Positions 18,900-29,060 of a DNA stretch of 64,000 bases are shown one piece after another. The notes under the pieces are model-generated. The model ran no database searches. It saw only the letters and a list, made by a program, of their open reading frames with translations, and was not told where the DNA came from. The position numbers and the translations under genes were made by a program. The stretch is from Streptomyces sp. NBC_01255 (GTDB lineage Bacteria > Actinomycetota > Actinomycetes > Streptomycetales > Streptomycetaceae): assembly GCF_036226445.1 (NCBI RefSeq), contig NZ_CP108474.1, positions 5,828,001 through 5,892,000 on the forward strand, given 5' to 3'. Positions within the stretch are counted from its first letter, which is position 1. Each line of letters begins with the position of its first letter.

Positions 18900-19261
18900 G
18901 CGGAAGGGGGTTCGGTCGCCGTGAGCGTGTCGAAGAGCGGCCAGCCGTCCTCCTCCCACTGCCCGTGTGCGGTGGGGACGAGGTCCCGGGTCAGGGCCTC
19001 TTCGAGGAAACGGCGCACCACACCCGGCTCGTTGAGGTTGAGCCAGCCCCCTCCGACGGCGGCCACCTCGCCCAGGCCCATCGGATAGCCCGCCACGATC
19101 CGGCCCGGCCCGTCCCGGAAGACCAGGCGGAGCTGGGCGTGCCGGGTCTCGGCGCGGCGCAGGGTGAGGACCGTACGGCAGTCGGGGTGGCGGTGGCGGA
19201 CATTCCAGAGCCACACCGTGCCGTCCACCGTCAGCTTGCGCAGCGCGCCGTCGCGTCTCAT
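18896..19261 (-). CDS. Small hypothetical protein, convergent with rsmE
   Basis: The 121-residue protein begins MRRDGALRKLTVDGTVWLWN. Its first half is beta-rich with conserved-looking WLWNVRHRH and LVFRDGPGRIVAGYPMGLGE; the C-terminal half is helical. The His-rich HRHPDCRT segment is notable but does not match a metal motif I know. Codon use is typical of real Streptomyces genes. Its start faces the AAA ATPase start across 94 bp. I recall similar small proteins in Streptomyces but no function. Confidence 0.72.
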   Translation of the reverse strand: MRRDGALRKLTVDGTVWLWNVRHRHPDCRTVLTLRRAETRHAQLRLVFRDGPGRIVAGYPMGLGEVAAVGGGWLNLNEPGVVRRFLEEALTRDLVPTAHGQWEEDGWPLFDTLTATEPPSA

Positions 19262-19355
19262 CCGGCGCAGTGTACGGACGGCCTTCCTGCCCGGACGGCC
19301 TTTTTTGCCGGAACCCGGTGGACGGCTGCCCCGGGGGGCTTCATAGGGTGGCCGC

Positions 19356-20672
19356 ATGGCCGACGAGTCCCCTCTGATCCGCAGTCTGCGCACCGCCGTT
19401 GCCGCCGCCCCCGGTGACGTACCCCTGCGCCTCCACTTCGCCGAGCTGCTCCTTTCCGAGGGGCGCAACGAGGAGGCCGTCGCGGAGGCAGCGGTCGCCC
19501 TCCAGCACGCGCCCGGGGACGCGGACGCCCGCGCGCTGATGATGCGGGCGATGGGCATGCCCCCGGCCGCGGCGCCTGCCCCGGCTCCGGCTCCGGCTCC
19601 GGCTCCGGTGCAGCCTCCCGCCGCCGAGCAGCCCGCACCCGAAGCACCCGAGGCCCCCGCCCCTGGCAACGCCCCCTCCTTCGACTGGGACGCCGCCGAG
19701 CAGCAGGTCCAGGACCTCGTCGGCCCCCGCTTCCTGGAGGACCCGCAGGCCGACGGCGGTGACGGGCCCGCCGGGGACGCCGCCGCCTGGGACGTGGACG
19801 CCCCCGGCTCCGTACGCCTCGCCGACGTCGGCGGCATGGAGGAGGTCAAGGACCGCCTGGAGGCCGCCTTCCTCGCCCCCATGCGCAACCCCGAACTGCG
19901 CAGGCTGTACGGCAAGTCGCTGCGCGGCGGACTGCTCCTGTACGGGCCGCCCGGCTGCGGCAAGACCTTCATCGCCCGGGCCGTCGCGGGCGAGCTCGGC
20001 GCGAACTTCCTCACCGTCTCGCTCTCCGACGTCCTCGACATGTGGATCGGGGCCTCCGAGAAGAACATCCACGACATCTTCGAGACGGCCCGCCGCCAGG
20101 CCCCCTGCGTCGTCTTCCTCGACGAGTTGGACGCCCTCGGCGCCAAGCGTTCCCGCACCCACCACAGCGGTCTGCGCAACGTCGTCAACCAGCTCCTCAC
20201 CGAGCTCGACGGCATCGCGAGCGGCGCCGGCAACGAAGGCGTCTTCGTGCTCGCCGCCACCAACGTGCCCTGGGACGTGGACATCGCGCTCCGCCGCCCC
20301 GGCCGCCTCGACCGCACGCTCCTCGTGCTGCCGCCCGACGCCGCCGCCCGGGAGGCGATCCTCCGCTACCACCTGCGCGAGCGCCCCATCGAGGCCGTCG
20401 ACCTCGGCAAGCTCGTCAAGGTCACCGAGGACTTCTCCGGCGCCGACCTCGCCCACCTCTGCGAGACCGCCGCCGAGGCCGCGCTCCTCGACTCCGCCCG
20501 CAGCGGCTCCGTACGCCTGATCACGACGAAGGATCTGCTCGGCGCGGCCAAGCAGATCAAGCCGTCCACGGAGCCGTGGTTCGCCGCCGCCCGGAACGTC
20601 GCCATGTTCGCCAACGAGGGCGGGCTCTACGACGACCTTCTCGCCTACCTGAAGCGGAAGCGCAAGCTGTGA
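19356..20672 (+). CDS. AAA+ ATPase with TPR-like N-terminus and Ala-Pro linker
   Basis: The 438-residue protein has an N-terminal TPR-like helical pair (about residues 8-62) and a flexible (Ala-Pro)n linker (about 68-105, including seven consecutive AP steps). A classical AAA module follows with Walker A GPPGCGKT (197-204), Walker B VVFLDELDAL (about 250-259), sensor 1 AATN and the arginine-finger segment RRPGRLDR. The AAA region is closest in style to Cdc48/FtsH-type unfoldases, but no protease domain is present. The partner is probably the TPR membrane protein that overlaps its stop. The target is unknown. Confidence 0.9.
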   Translation: MADESPLIRSLRTAVAAAPGDVPLRLHFAELLLSEGRNEEAVAEAAVALQHAPGDADARALMMRAMGMPPAAAPAPAPAPAPAPVQPPAAEQPAPEAPEAPAPGNAPSFDWDAAEQQVQDLVGPRFLEDPQADGGDGPAGDAAAWDVDAPGSVRLADVGGMEEVKDRLEAAFLAPMRNPELRRLYGKSLRGGLLLYGPPGCGKTFIARAVAGELGANFLTVSLSDVLDMWIGASEKNIHDIFETARRQAPCVVFLDELDALGAKRSRTHHSGLRNVVNQLLTELDGIASGAGNEGVFVLAATNVPWDVDIALRRPGRLDRTLLVLPPDAAAREAILRYHLRERPIEAVDLGKLVKVTEDFSGADLAHLCETAAEAALLDSARSGSVRLITTKDLLGAAKQIKPSTEPWFAAARNVAMFANEGGLYDDLLAYLKRKRKL

Positions 20673-21763
20673 CCACTCCGACCGCGCTCCTGCGCGCCGA
20701 GGCGCTGTACGACACCGGACGGTACGAGCAGGCCGGGGCGCTCGTCGCCCAGCACCTGGCGACCGACCCGGAGGACGCCGACGCCCTCGTCCTGCTCGCC
20801 CGCTGCCACCACCGGGCCGGCGACGCCCCGGCCGCCCTGGCCGCGGTGGACCAGGCGCTGGGCGCCCGGCCCGAGCTGCTCATGGGCTGGCTGATGCGCG
20901 TCCAGATCCTGCTGGCCCTGAAGCGGTTCCCGGAGGCCGAGACCACGGCCCGGCGGGCCGTCGGGATCGCCCCGCAGTACTGGGGCAGTCATTACGCGCT
21001 CGGCACCGCCCTCGCCGAGCACGCCGAACACGCCCGCAGCCGGGGCCGCGCGGTCGAGGCGTACGAGGCGGCGCGGGCCGCCGTCGCCCTCGGCCCCGAG
21101 GAGGACGCGGCGCACTTCCTGGTGGGCCTGACCGCCCAGCGCCGGGGCGACCACGCCACCGCGCAGCGGGCGTACGAGACGGCCCTGCGGCTCAACCCGC
21201 AGAGCAGCGAGGCCCACAACAACCTCTCGCTGCTGCGGCTGCGGCGCCGCTGGTTCCGGCGCGGGGCCTGGACGCAGGCCGCCGAGGGCTTCGTGGCCTC
21301 CGCCGCGCTCGACCTCGACGACCGCAAGGCCCGCTACAACCTGGAGGCCATGGCCTGGAACACCGCGGCCGGGGCCCGCTGGGTGGCCCTGCTCGGCTTC
21401 GTGGCCTCCGCCGTCGCCATCGCCTGGATCCCCGGCCGCGCGACCTGGGCCGACGCGGCCGGCCCGCTGCTGGTCGGCCTGGCCGTGCTCGTGGGCGCCT
21501 GGACGGGATGGGGCGTGTGGATGGCCCGTAGGGTGCCGCCCCGGCTGCGCCGCCCCATGCTCCTCGTGGCGCGCAACTGCCGGCCGGTGCTGTTCATGGC
21601 CGGGGCCGTCGGGCTCCTCGGCCTCTACTCGCTCGCCGCGCTCGCCCTGTGGTCCTTCGACTCGGGCGTGGTGGGCGGGCTCGGCACGCCGCTGTTCTGG
21701 GCGGTGATCATCACGTACTGGGTGAGCCGCTCGGCCCTGAACCGCCGCGCGCCGAAGGACTGA
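20669..21763 (+). CDS. TPR-repeat membrane protein coupled to the AAA ATPase
   Basis: The 364-residue protein is read from GTG 20669, which overlaps the ATPase stop as GTGA. The first 215 residues are tetratricopeptide repeats (AEALYDTGRYEQAGALVAQH, AHFLVGLTAQRRGDHATAQR, then ALRLNPQSSEAHNNLSLL). Three or four membrane helices follow (about 235-255, 262-285, 305-328 and 335-352). This is a likely membrane scaffold for the cytoplasmic ATPase. I infer a two-component complex that recruits clients through TPRs and remodels them by ATP hydrolysis. No experimentally known homologue comes to mind. Confidence 0.88.
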   Translation: MTTPTALLRAEALYDTGRYEQAGALVAQHLATDPEDADALVLLARCHHRAGDAPAALAAVDQALGARPELLMGWLMRVQILLALKRFPEAETTARRAVGIAPQYWGSHYALGTALAEHAEHARSRGRAVEAYEAARAAVALGPEEDAAHFLVGLTAQRRGDHATAQRAYETALRLNPQSSEAHNNLSLLRLRRRWFRRGAWTQAAEGFVASAALDLDDRKARYNLEAMAWNTAAGARWVALLGFVASAVAIAWIPGRATWADAAGPLLVGLAVLVGAWTGWGVWMARRVPPRLRRPMLLVARNCRPVLFMAGAVGLLGLYSLAALALWSFDSGVVGGLGTPLFWAVIITYWVSRSALNRRAPKD

Positions 21764-21849
21764 CCGGGGAGCGGGTCCTGTCGGTGGCGGCGGATAGCAT
21801 TCCCGTCGTACCGACGTGTATCGACCGACAAGGCGAGGAGGCCCAGGCC

Positions 21850-22209
21850 ATGGCCGGAGAGCCGCAGAGCGACTGCCTGTTCTGCAAGATCGCGGAAGGG
21901 GAGGTGCCGGCGACGATCGTGCGCGAGACCGAGACGACCCTCGCGTTCCGCGACATCAACCCGCAGGCGCCCACGCACATCCTCGTCATCCCGCGGCTCC
22001 ACTACCCGGACGCCGCGTCCCTGGCCGCCGCCGCGCCGTCCGTCGCCGCCGACATACTGCGGGAGGCGGGAGAGATCGCCGCGCAGGAGAAGATCGACGG
22101 CCACGGCTTCCGGATCGTCTTCAACACCGGCACCGGCGCCGGTCAGACCGTCTTCCACGCCCACGCGCACGTGCTGGGCGGCCGCGGTCTCAACTGGCCG
22201 CCCGGATAA
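21850..22209 (+). CDS. HIT-family nucleotide hydrolase
   Basis: The 119-residue histidine-triad protein carries HAHAHVLGG with His103, His105 and His107; His105 would be the AMP-accepting nucleophile. An N-terminal CxxC (Cys9, Cys12) is part of the usual zinc site of HINT1-like members. Such proteins hydrolyse adenosine phosphoramidates or acyl-AMPs. The start ATG 21850 has GAGGAGG upstream. It is followed after three bases by the RNase Z-like gene, so the two are cotranscribed. Confidence 0.93.
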   Translation: MAGEPQSDCLFCKIAEGEVPATIVRETETTLAFRDINPQAPTHILVIPRLHYPDAASLAAAAPSVAADILREAGEIAAQEKIDGHGFRIVFNTGTGAGQTVFHAHAHVLGGRGLNWPPG

Positions 22210-22212
22210 CCC

Positions 22213-23115
22213 GTGTCCGTACGCGAACTGGTCGTCCTCGGGACCGCCAGCCAGGTCCCGACCCGGCACCGCAACCACAACGGCTATCTGCTGCGCTGGG
22301 ACGGCCAGGGCATCCTCTTCGACCCCGGCGAGGGCACCCAGCGCCAGATGCTGCGCGCCGGGGTCGCGGCGCACGACCTCGACCGGATCTGCGTCACGCA
22401 CTTCCACGGCGACCACTCGCTGGGCCTGGCCGGGGTGATCCAGCGGATCAACCTCGACCAGGTCCCGCACCCGGTCACCGCCCACTACCCGGCGAGCGGG
22501 CAGCACTTCTTCGAGCGGCTGCGGTACGCCACGGCCTACCGCGAGACGGTGAAGCTGACCGAGGGGCCCGTCGCCGCCGACGGGCCGCTCGCGGTCACCG
22601 AGGCGTACACCCTCGACGCGCGCAGGCTGTCGCACCCCGTCGAGTCGTACGGCTACCGGATCATCGAGCCCGACGGGCGCCGGATCCTGCCCGAGCGGCT
22701 CGCCGCGCACGGCATCAAGGGGCCCGACGTGGGCCGGATCCAGCGCGACGGCGTGCTCGGCGGCGTGACGCTCGACGAGGTCAGCGAGGTCCGGCGCGGG
22801 CAGCGCTTCGCCTTCGTCATGGACACCCGCCTCTGCGACGGGGTGCACGCGCTCGCCGAGGGCGCCGACATGCTCGTCATCGAGTCGACCTTCCTCGACG
22901 AGGACGTCCGGCTCGCCACCGACCACGGCCATCTGACGGCCGGACAGGCCGCGGCGGTCGCGCGGGACGCGGGCGTACGGCACCTCGTCCTGACCCACTT
23001 CTCCCAGCGCTACAGCGACCCGGCCGAGTTCGAGCGGCAGGCGCGGGCGGCCGGCTTCGACGGCGAACTGAGCATTGCCCAGGACCTCATGCGGGTCCCC
23101 GTACCGAAGAGATAG
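22213..23115 (+). CDS. rnz: RNase Z / tRNA 3'-endonuclease-like MBL protein
   Basis: The 300-residue metallo-beta-lactamase protein begins at GTG 22213 ([21 protein letters not shown]), with the TASQxPTxxRNHN opening typical of the ElaC/RNase Z family. The zinc motif is [11 protein letters not shown] (His63, His65, Asp67, His68). Further metal ligands lie in [10 protein letters not shown] and in [11 protein letters not shown] near the C-terminus. ElaC proteins process tRNA 3' ends. Streptomyces tRNA genes often lack encoded CCA, which fits. It lies between a HIT protein and a deaminase in one operon. Confidence 0.9.
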   Translation: MSVRELVVLGTASQVPTRHRNHNGYLLRWDGQGILFDPGEGTQRQMLRAGVAAHDLDRICVTHFHGDHSLGLAGVIQRINLDQVPHPVTAHYPASGQHFFERLRYATAYRETVKLTEGPVAADGPLAVTEAYTLDARRLSHPVESYGYRIIEPDGRRILPERLAAHGIKGPDVGRIQRDGVLGGVTLDEVSEVRRGQRFAFVMDTRLCDGVHALAEGADMLVIESTFLDEDVRLATDHGHLTAGQAAAVARDAGVRHLVLTHFSQRYSDPAEFERQARAAGFDGELSIAQDLMRVPVPKR

Positions 23116-23125
23116 AGCACCACCC

Positions 23126-24133
23126 ATGCCCCTCCCCACAGCCCTTCCCAAGGCCGAACTCCACCTCCACATCGAAGGCACCCTCGAACCCGAGCTGGCC
23201 TTCGCGCTCGCCGCGCGCAACGGCGTCACCCTGCCGTACGCGGACACCACCGCGCTGCGCGAGGCGTACGAGTTCAGCGACCTCCAGTCCTTCCTGGACC
23301 TCTACTACGGCCTGATGGCGGTCCTGCGCACCGCCGAGGACTTCACGGAGCTCGCCGACGCCTATCTGGAGCGGGCCGCGGGCCAGGGCGTCCGGCACGC
23401 CGAGATCTTCTTCGACCCGCAGGCGCACACCGCCCGCGGAGTCCCGATCGGCACCGTGATCGAGGGCCTCGGGGCCGCCCTCGACCGGGCCGGGGAGCGG
23501 TACGGGATCTCGACCCGGCTCATCATGTGCTTCCTGCGCGACGAGTCCGCCGAGTCGGCGATGGCCACCCTGGAGGCGGCGAAGCCGTACCTGCACCGGA
23601 TCACCGGCGTCGGCCTGGACTCGGCGGAGGTCGGCCACCCGCCGGCGAAGTTCCGCGAGGTGTACGAGGAGGCCGCCCGGCTCGGGCTGCGGCGTGTCGC
23701 GCACGCGGGCGAGGAGGGCCCCGCGGAGTACGTCCGCGAGGCCCTGGACGTCCTCGGTGTGGAGCGCGTCGACCACGGGCTGCGCTGCATGGAGGACCCG
23801 GAGCTCGTCGACCGGCTGGCCCGCGAGCGGGTGCCGCTCACGCTCTGCCCCCTGTCGAACGTCCGGCTCCGCGTCATCGACACCCTCGCCGACCACCCGC
23901 TGCGCGCGATGATGGCGGCGGGCCTGCTGGTGACGGTGAACTCCGACGACCCGGCCTACTTCGGCGGCTACGCGGGCGACAACTTCGACGCCGTCCGAAC
24001 GGCCCTGTCCCTGGAGCCGGAACAGCTCCGCGCCCTCGCCCGCAACTCCTTCGAGGCCTCCTTCCTGGAAGACGACGAACCCCGCAGGGCCCGTTGCCTC
24101 GCCGAGGTGGAGGCCTACGACTTCGGGGCGTAG
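23126..24133 (+). CDS. Adenine deaminase (AAH1/ADE type; commonly annotated adenosine deaminase)
   Basis: The 335-residue amidohydrolase-fold enzyme begins MPLPTALPKAELHLHIEGTL. Zinc and catalytic motifs are HLHIEG (about 12-17), HAGEEG (about 193-198) and VNSDDPAYFGGY (about 270-281). Three segments are the signature of the bacterial/fungal adenine deaminase branch rather than true adenosine deaminase: GLDSAEVGHPPAKF, HAGEEGPAEYV and SDDPAYFGGYAGDNF. The predicted reaction is adenine to hypoxanthine in purine salvage. The ATG follows the RNase Z stop by ten bases. It is convergent with the methyltransferase gene. Confidence 0.85.
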   Translation: MPLPTALPKAELHLHIEGTLEPELAFALAARNGVTLPYADTTALREAYEFSDLQSFLDLYYGLMAVLRTAEDFTELADAYLERAAGQGVRHAEIFFDPQAHTARGVPIGTVIEGLGAALDRAGERYGISTRLIMCFLRDESAESAMATLEAAKPYLHRITGVGLDSAEVGHPPAKFREVYEEAARLGLRRVAHAGEEGPAEYVREALDVLGVERVDHGLRCMEDPELVDRLARERVPLTLCPLSNVRLRVIDTLADHPLRAMMAAGLLVTVNSDDPAYFGGYAGDNFDAVRTALSLEPEQLRALARNSFEASFLEDDEPRRARCLAEVEAYDFGA

Positions 24134-24152
24134 GGGACGGGGCCCGGCACCG

Positions 24153-24899
24153 TCAGGCGCGGCAGCGCAGCAGTTCCAGTGGCGGGTTGGAGAGCATGTC
24201 CGCCCAGAACTCCTCGCCGTACGCGCGGATGCCGGCCTCGGACACCGACAGCGGGACCCACTCCAGCGCGCTGAACCCGGCCGCCTTCAGGGACTGCTCG
24301 TAGACCTCGCGGCGCGGGCACGTGGTGATGATGGTGATCGGCTGCGGGTCGAGGAGAGCCGTGAGCCGCCCTCGGCTGCCCGTCTCGATCTCCTCGCCGG
24401 TCGCCTCGATGCGGAAGCCGTACTTGTCCAGCGGCGGGCCGTCGTACCGGTAGTCGGGTGTCTGGACGAGGAGGAAGAACTCTCCGCCCGGCTTCAGGTT
24501 CTTGTGGATGTTGGCGCACATCCGCTCCGTCTCGGCGATGTCCGCGGCGTAGTTGAGACACTGCACGCCCAGCGCGATGTCGTAGCGCCGGTCGAGCTGC
24601 CGCAGCTCGGCCACGTCGCCGACCTCGTAGACCACGCCCAGCGGGTCGCGCTGGTCGATCTCCTTCGCGGCGGCGATCATCTCGACGGAGATGTCGACGC
24701 CGAAGACGTCGGTGGCGCCGCGCCGCTTGAACTCCCTGCTGTAGAAGCCGGTGTCGCACGCCAGGTCGAGGACCGACTTGCCGGTCACGTCACCGACCAG
24801 GCTCAGGAAGCTCGGCACCTCCCCGTAACGCATCAGCGGCAGGGACTTGAAGCCCTCGAACGCCTCGCCGATCTCGTCGTACTGGTCCTGCACGTTCAC
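24153..24899 (-). CDS. Class I SAM-dependent methyltransferase
   Basis: The 248-residue Rossmann methyltransferase begins at GTG 24899 behind GGGGGAAAC; a GTG 12 codons further upstream (24935) is less well supplied with a ribosome binding site. It begins MNVQDQYDEIGEAFEGFKSL. SAM motif I reads LDLACDTGFYSREF, with Asp where relatives have Gly (LDLACGTG); motif II is VFGVDISVEMI and post-motif I is YEVGDVAEL. Acceptor motifs resemble small-molecule methyltransferases (toxoflavin/phenazine type). The substrate is unknown. Convergent with the deaminase gene, 19 bases apart. Confidence 0.85.
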   Translation of the reverse strand: MNVQDQYDEIGEAFEGFKSLPLMRYGEVPSFLSLVGDVTGKSVLDLACDTGFYSREFKRRGATDVFGVDISVEMIAAAKEIDQRDPLGVVYEVGDVAELRQLDRRYDIALGVQCLNYAADIAETERMCANIHKNLKPGGEFFLLVQTPDYRYDGPPLDKYGFRIEATGEEIETGSRGRLTALLDPQPITIITTCPRREVYEQSLKAAGFSALEWVPLSVSEAGIRAYGEEFWADMLSNPPLELLRCRA

Positions 24900-25119
24900 G
24901 TGTTTCCCCCATCTACTCGTCCTGTAGGTGGCCACGTCGAACAGCCCTCCGGAAAGGGAGGGTTGTCCGTCAGCGGTCGTGGCAGTGAGTCTGCGCCTGC
25001 CTTGTCCGGCTGTCGTATGAGCGGATCACACAAAGAAGTTGGCCGGGTCACCCTCGTATCACCCAACAAGCAGATCCACTGCGAGATGAACGTCGCAGGT
25101 GGCGGGGGTGGAATCGCCG

Positions 25120-26475
25120 CTAGCCGCGGTCCGACGGACGCGCCAGGCGGAAGGCCGATTTCGCAGCCCGGCGGCGTGCCGTGCGCACGCGGAACTCGGT
25201 GACCGGCTGTTCCGGGGCGCCCATCTGCGGGACGAGCGCGGAGGACGCCGAGGCCGTGCCCGCGAGGACCGCGGCCGGGGCGCCGCCGCGGCGGCGGACG
25301 GAGCCCGGGACGAGGGGGCGGCCGGAGGCATGCCGGGCCACCGCCGCCATGGGGGCCGCGACGAGGAGGAGCAGGGTGCAGAGGACCACGCCCATGCCCG
25401 TGTACCCGGCGCTCTCCGAGAGCAGGCTGCCGACGACGGGGCCGCACGCGACGCCCAGGGAGGACGCCGAGCCGACCAGGACGGCCCAGCGGCCGCGCGG
25501 GTCGAGGGAGGCGGCGAGGCCGAGGAGGTACGAGAGGACGACCGGGTAGACGGCGTTCCACAGGATCTCGCCGGTCGCGAAGGACGCCAGGTTCCCGGCG
25601 GCCGAGCTCAGCAGCACGCAGGCCGCGATGGCGGCGGTGCCGACGCCGATCGGCACCGCCCTGCCGAGGCGCGAGCCGAGCGCGCCCGCCGCCGTGACCC
25701 CGACGAGTCCCGCGCCGAGCGCCGCCGCGAAGACCGCGCCGACCGTGACCTCGGAGAGCCCGGCCTGGGTGAGACCGATGCGGCCGCTCACGCCCCAGAG
25801 CGCGTTCTGCGCGAGGGACCAGCAGAGGATGGCCCCGGCGAGTACCGCCCCGGCCCGGCGGTACGGGAGGGGGCCGGCGGGCGCGGAACCCGGGGCCGTA
25901 CGACCGGCGGTGCCCGGCAGCCGGCCCGGCAGCCGGCCCGGCAGCCGGCCCGTCAGCGGCCACACCAGGGCCGCCGCGCAGGCGATCGCGAGCAGCGGGG
26001 GCGCGTGGCCCGCGCTCAGGTGCGGCAGCGTGAGGTAGAGGGCGCCCGCGGTGGCCGAGACCGTCAGCAGGCCCAGCGACGAGGCCCGGTGCGGGTCGCG
26101 CTGCCCGGCGATCCCGGCCGCGGCGACCGCCGTCGCCGTACCCGAGCCGAGGCCGCCGAGGACCGCGCCCGCGACCACCAGCGGCACGGCGTGGGTCGCG
26201 GCGGCGGAGCCGTACCCGATCGCCATGGCGATCAGGCCCGCGCGGGCCGCCGTGCGGGGGCCGATCCGCTCTCCGCGCGCGGCGAGCGTGAACCCGGCGG
26301 TGGAGGATCCGAGCAGCAGGACGGAGCCGACCAGGCCCGCCTGGGAGGGGCCGATGCCGAGCCCCGAGGCGAGGCGGCCGACGACGGTCGGCAGCAGGTA
26401 CGGGGCGAGGTAACCGGCGGTGAAGAGGGCGACGAGGGCGACAAGGGCCCCCGAGCCGCGCAGGCGCGACGACAT
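25120..26475 (-). CDS. MFS transporter
   Basis: The 451-residue, twelve-helix permease begins at ATG 26475 (MSSRLRGSGALVALVALFTA). The open frame extends further upstream but that part is rich in His/Arg and lacks membrane character. A cytoplasmic loop near residues 175-195 contains three tandem RLPG units encoded by 12-bp DNA repeats (about 25917-25952). The arginine-rich C-terminus (RTARRRAAKSAF) is cytoplasmic. No partner regulator is adjacent. The substrate is unknown; the YfcJ/Bcr-like arrangement suggests small-molecule export. Confidence 0.87.
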   Translation of the reverse strand: MSSRLRGSGALVALVALFTAGYLAPYLLPTVVGRLASGLGIGPSQAGLVGSVLLLGSSTAGFTLAARGERIGPRTAARAGLIAMAIGYGSAAATHAVPLVVAGAVLGGLGSGTATAVAAAGIAGQRDPHRASSLGLLTVSATAGALYLTLPHLSAGHAPPLLAIACAAALVWPLTGRLPGRLPGRLPGTAGRTAPGSAPAGPLPYRRAGAVLAGAILCWSLAQNALWGVSGRIGLTQAGLSEVTVGAVFAAALGAGLVGVTAAGALGSRLGRAVPIGVGTAAIAACVLLSSAAGNLASFATGEILWNAVYPVVLSYLLGLAASLDPRGRWAVLVGSASSLGVACGPVVGSLLSESAGYTGMGVVLCTLLLLVAAPMAAVARHASGRPLVPGSVRRRGGAPAAVLAGTASASSALVPQMGAPEQPVTEFRVRTARRRAAKSAFRLARPSDRG

Positions 26476-26729
26476 GGGCGTTCCCGGGAACGAAAAGGGA
26501 GGGTGGAGCGCCCGGTGGTGCAGGGAACACGGGGTCGCGGAACCATGTGTATCAAGCAGGTGAGTTGCCCGAGAAGGTGGTTTCCGGGAGTAAAATGTGT
26601 GATCCCGGTCACTGTTGGTTTGGTGTGCGGGTTTACGGGTACGGGGTGGACCTTCCTCGTGCGTCCCACCCGTCACCCTGCCCCCATCGGGCACACTGAT
26701 CTGATCCGCACCACGTTCGGGGAGCCGCC

Positions 26730-27860
26730 GTGAGCACAGCAAGGGGAGACCAGCCGCAACACCACGCCGGGGTCGACCCGTTGGTGTGCCTGCGCGAGCC
26801 CACCGACCCCGACTGCGACGTCTTCCTGACCGGCACCGTCTTCCTCGACATCATCTTCACCGGCCTCGACAGCGCGCCCGTCCGCGGCACCGAGTCCTGG
26901 GCCCGTGGCATGGGCTCCAGCCCCGGCGGCGTCGCCAACATGGCCACCGCCCTCGCCCGCCTCGGTCTGCGCACCTCCCTCGCCGCCGCCTTCGGCGACG
27001 ACCACTACGGCGAGTACTGCTGGGACGCCCTGGAGCAGGGCGAGGGCATCGACCTGACGCTCTCCCGCACCGTCCCCGGCTGGCACTCCCCGGTGACCGT
27101 CTCCATGGCCTACGAGGGCGAGCGCACGATGGTCTCCCACGGCCACGAGGCCCCGCCCGATGTCGACGCCGCCGCCGGCGCCCTGCCCGCCTACCCGCCG
27201 CACGCCCGCGCCGCCGTCGCCTCCCTCGTCCCCGGCCGCAGCGAGGCGTGGGTCGCCCAGGCCGCACGCGGCGGCGCCAAGGTCTTCGCCGACGTCGGCT
27301 GGGACGACACCGGCCACTGGGACCTGGCGGGCCTCACCGACCTGGAGCACTGCGAGGCCTTCCTGCCCAACGCCGCCGAGGCCATGCGGTACACCCGCAC
27401 CGACTGCCCCCGGGCCGCCGCCCGCGCCCTCGCCGACAAGGTCCGCTACGCGGTGGTCACCCTCGGTGCCGAGGGCGCCTACGCCGTCGACGGCGCCACC
27501 GGCGAGACCGCCGAGGTCCCCGCCATCCAGGTCTCCGCCCTCGACCCCACCGGCGCCGGGGACGTCTTCGTCGCCGGCTTCGTCACCGGCACCCTCGCCG
27601 ACTGGCCCCTCGCCGACCGCCTCGCCTTCGCGGGCCTCACCGCCGCACTCTCCGTCCAGGAGTTCGGCGGCTCGCTCTCCGCCCCCACCTGGGGCGAGAT
27701 CGCCGCCTGGTGGCAGCACGTCCAGGGCCACGCCAAGCAGGACCCCGAGGCGCTGCGCAGCCGTTACGCCTTCCTGGAGCGGCTCCTGCCGGCCCCCGCG
27801 CGCCCCTGGCCGCTGCGCCGGGCTGTCCCCACGATCGGCTTCCGTGCGGCCGCTTCGTAA
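26730..27860 (+). CDS. PfkB-family carbohydrate/nucleoside kinase
   Basis: The 376-residue ribokinase-fold kinase starts at GTG 26730 with GGGGAGCC upstream. An N-terminal extension of about 25 residues (including HHAGVDPLVCLREP) precedes the fold. Key motifs are TGTVFLDIIFTGL at the first strand, GSSPGGVANMATALARLGL (sugar-binding GG switch) and DPTGAGD at residues 272-278, whose Asp278 is the catalytic base, followed by VFVAGF. The sugar is not predictable. The gene is monocistronic, divergent from the MFS gene over a 254-bp spacer in which I see no convincing repeats. Confidence 0.9.
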   Translation: MSTARGDQPQHHAGVDPLVCLREPTDPDCDVFLTGTVFLDIIFTGLDSAPVRGTESWARGMGSSPGGVANMATALARLGLRTSLAAAFGDDHYGEYCWDALEQGEGIDLTLSRTVPGWHSPVTVSMAYEGERTMVSHGHEAPPDVDAAAGALPAYPPHARAAVASLVPGRSEAWVAQAARGGAKVFADVGWDDTGHWDLAGLTDLEHCEAFLPNAAEAMRYTRTDCPRAAARALADKVRYAVVTLGAEGAYAVDGATGETAEVPAIQVSALDPTGAGDVFVAGFVTGTLADWPLADRLAFAGLTAALSVQEFGGSLSAPTWGEIAAWWQHVQGHAKQDPEALRSRYAFLERLLPAPARPWPLRRAVPTIGFRAAAS

Positions 27861-27965
27861 ATCCCTTCGGGCTGTGGCTACCAAGTCGTAGGCTTGGAAG
27901 CCGAGAGGTTGTCGAGCAGCGAGAACCCTGCAACGGGAGGTATGCGCAGGCCACAGTGCCGGCCC

Positions 27966-29048
<1,083 letters not shown>

Positions 29049-29060
29049 AACGCAGAACAC

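Noticed and set aside
24900..25119. Possible RNA gene or regulatory RNA in the gap between methyltransferase and MFS genes
   Set aside because: Apart from a weak CCCTCC/GGAGGG hairpin near 24942-24960 I see no conserved structure or promoter pair.
26476..26729. Operator or small gene in the MFS/PfkB divergent spacer
   Set aside because: No inverted repeat, tandem motif or credible small reading frame with a ribosome binding site was seen.
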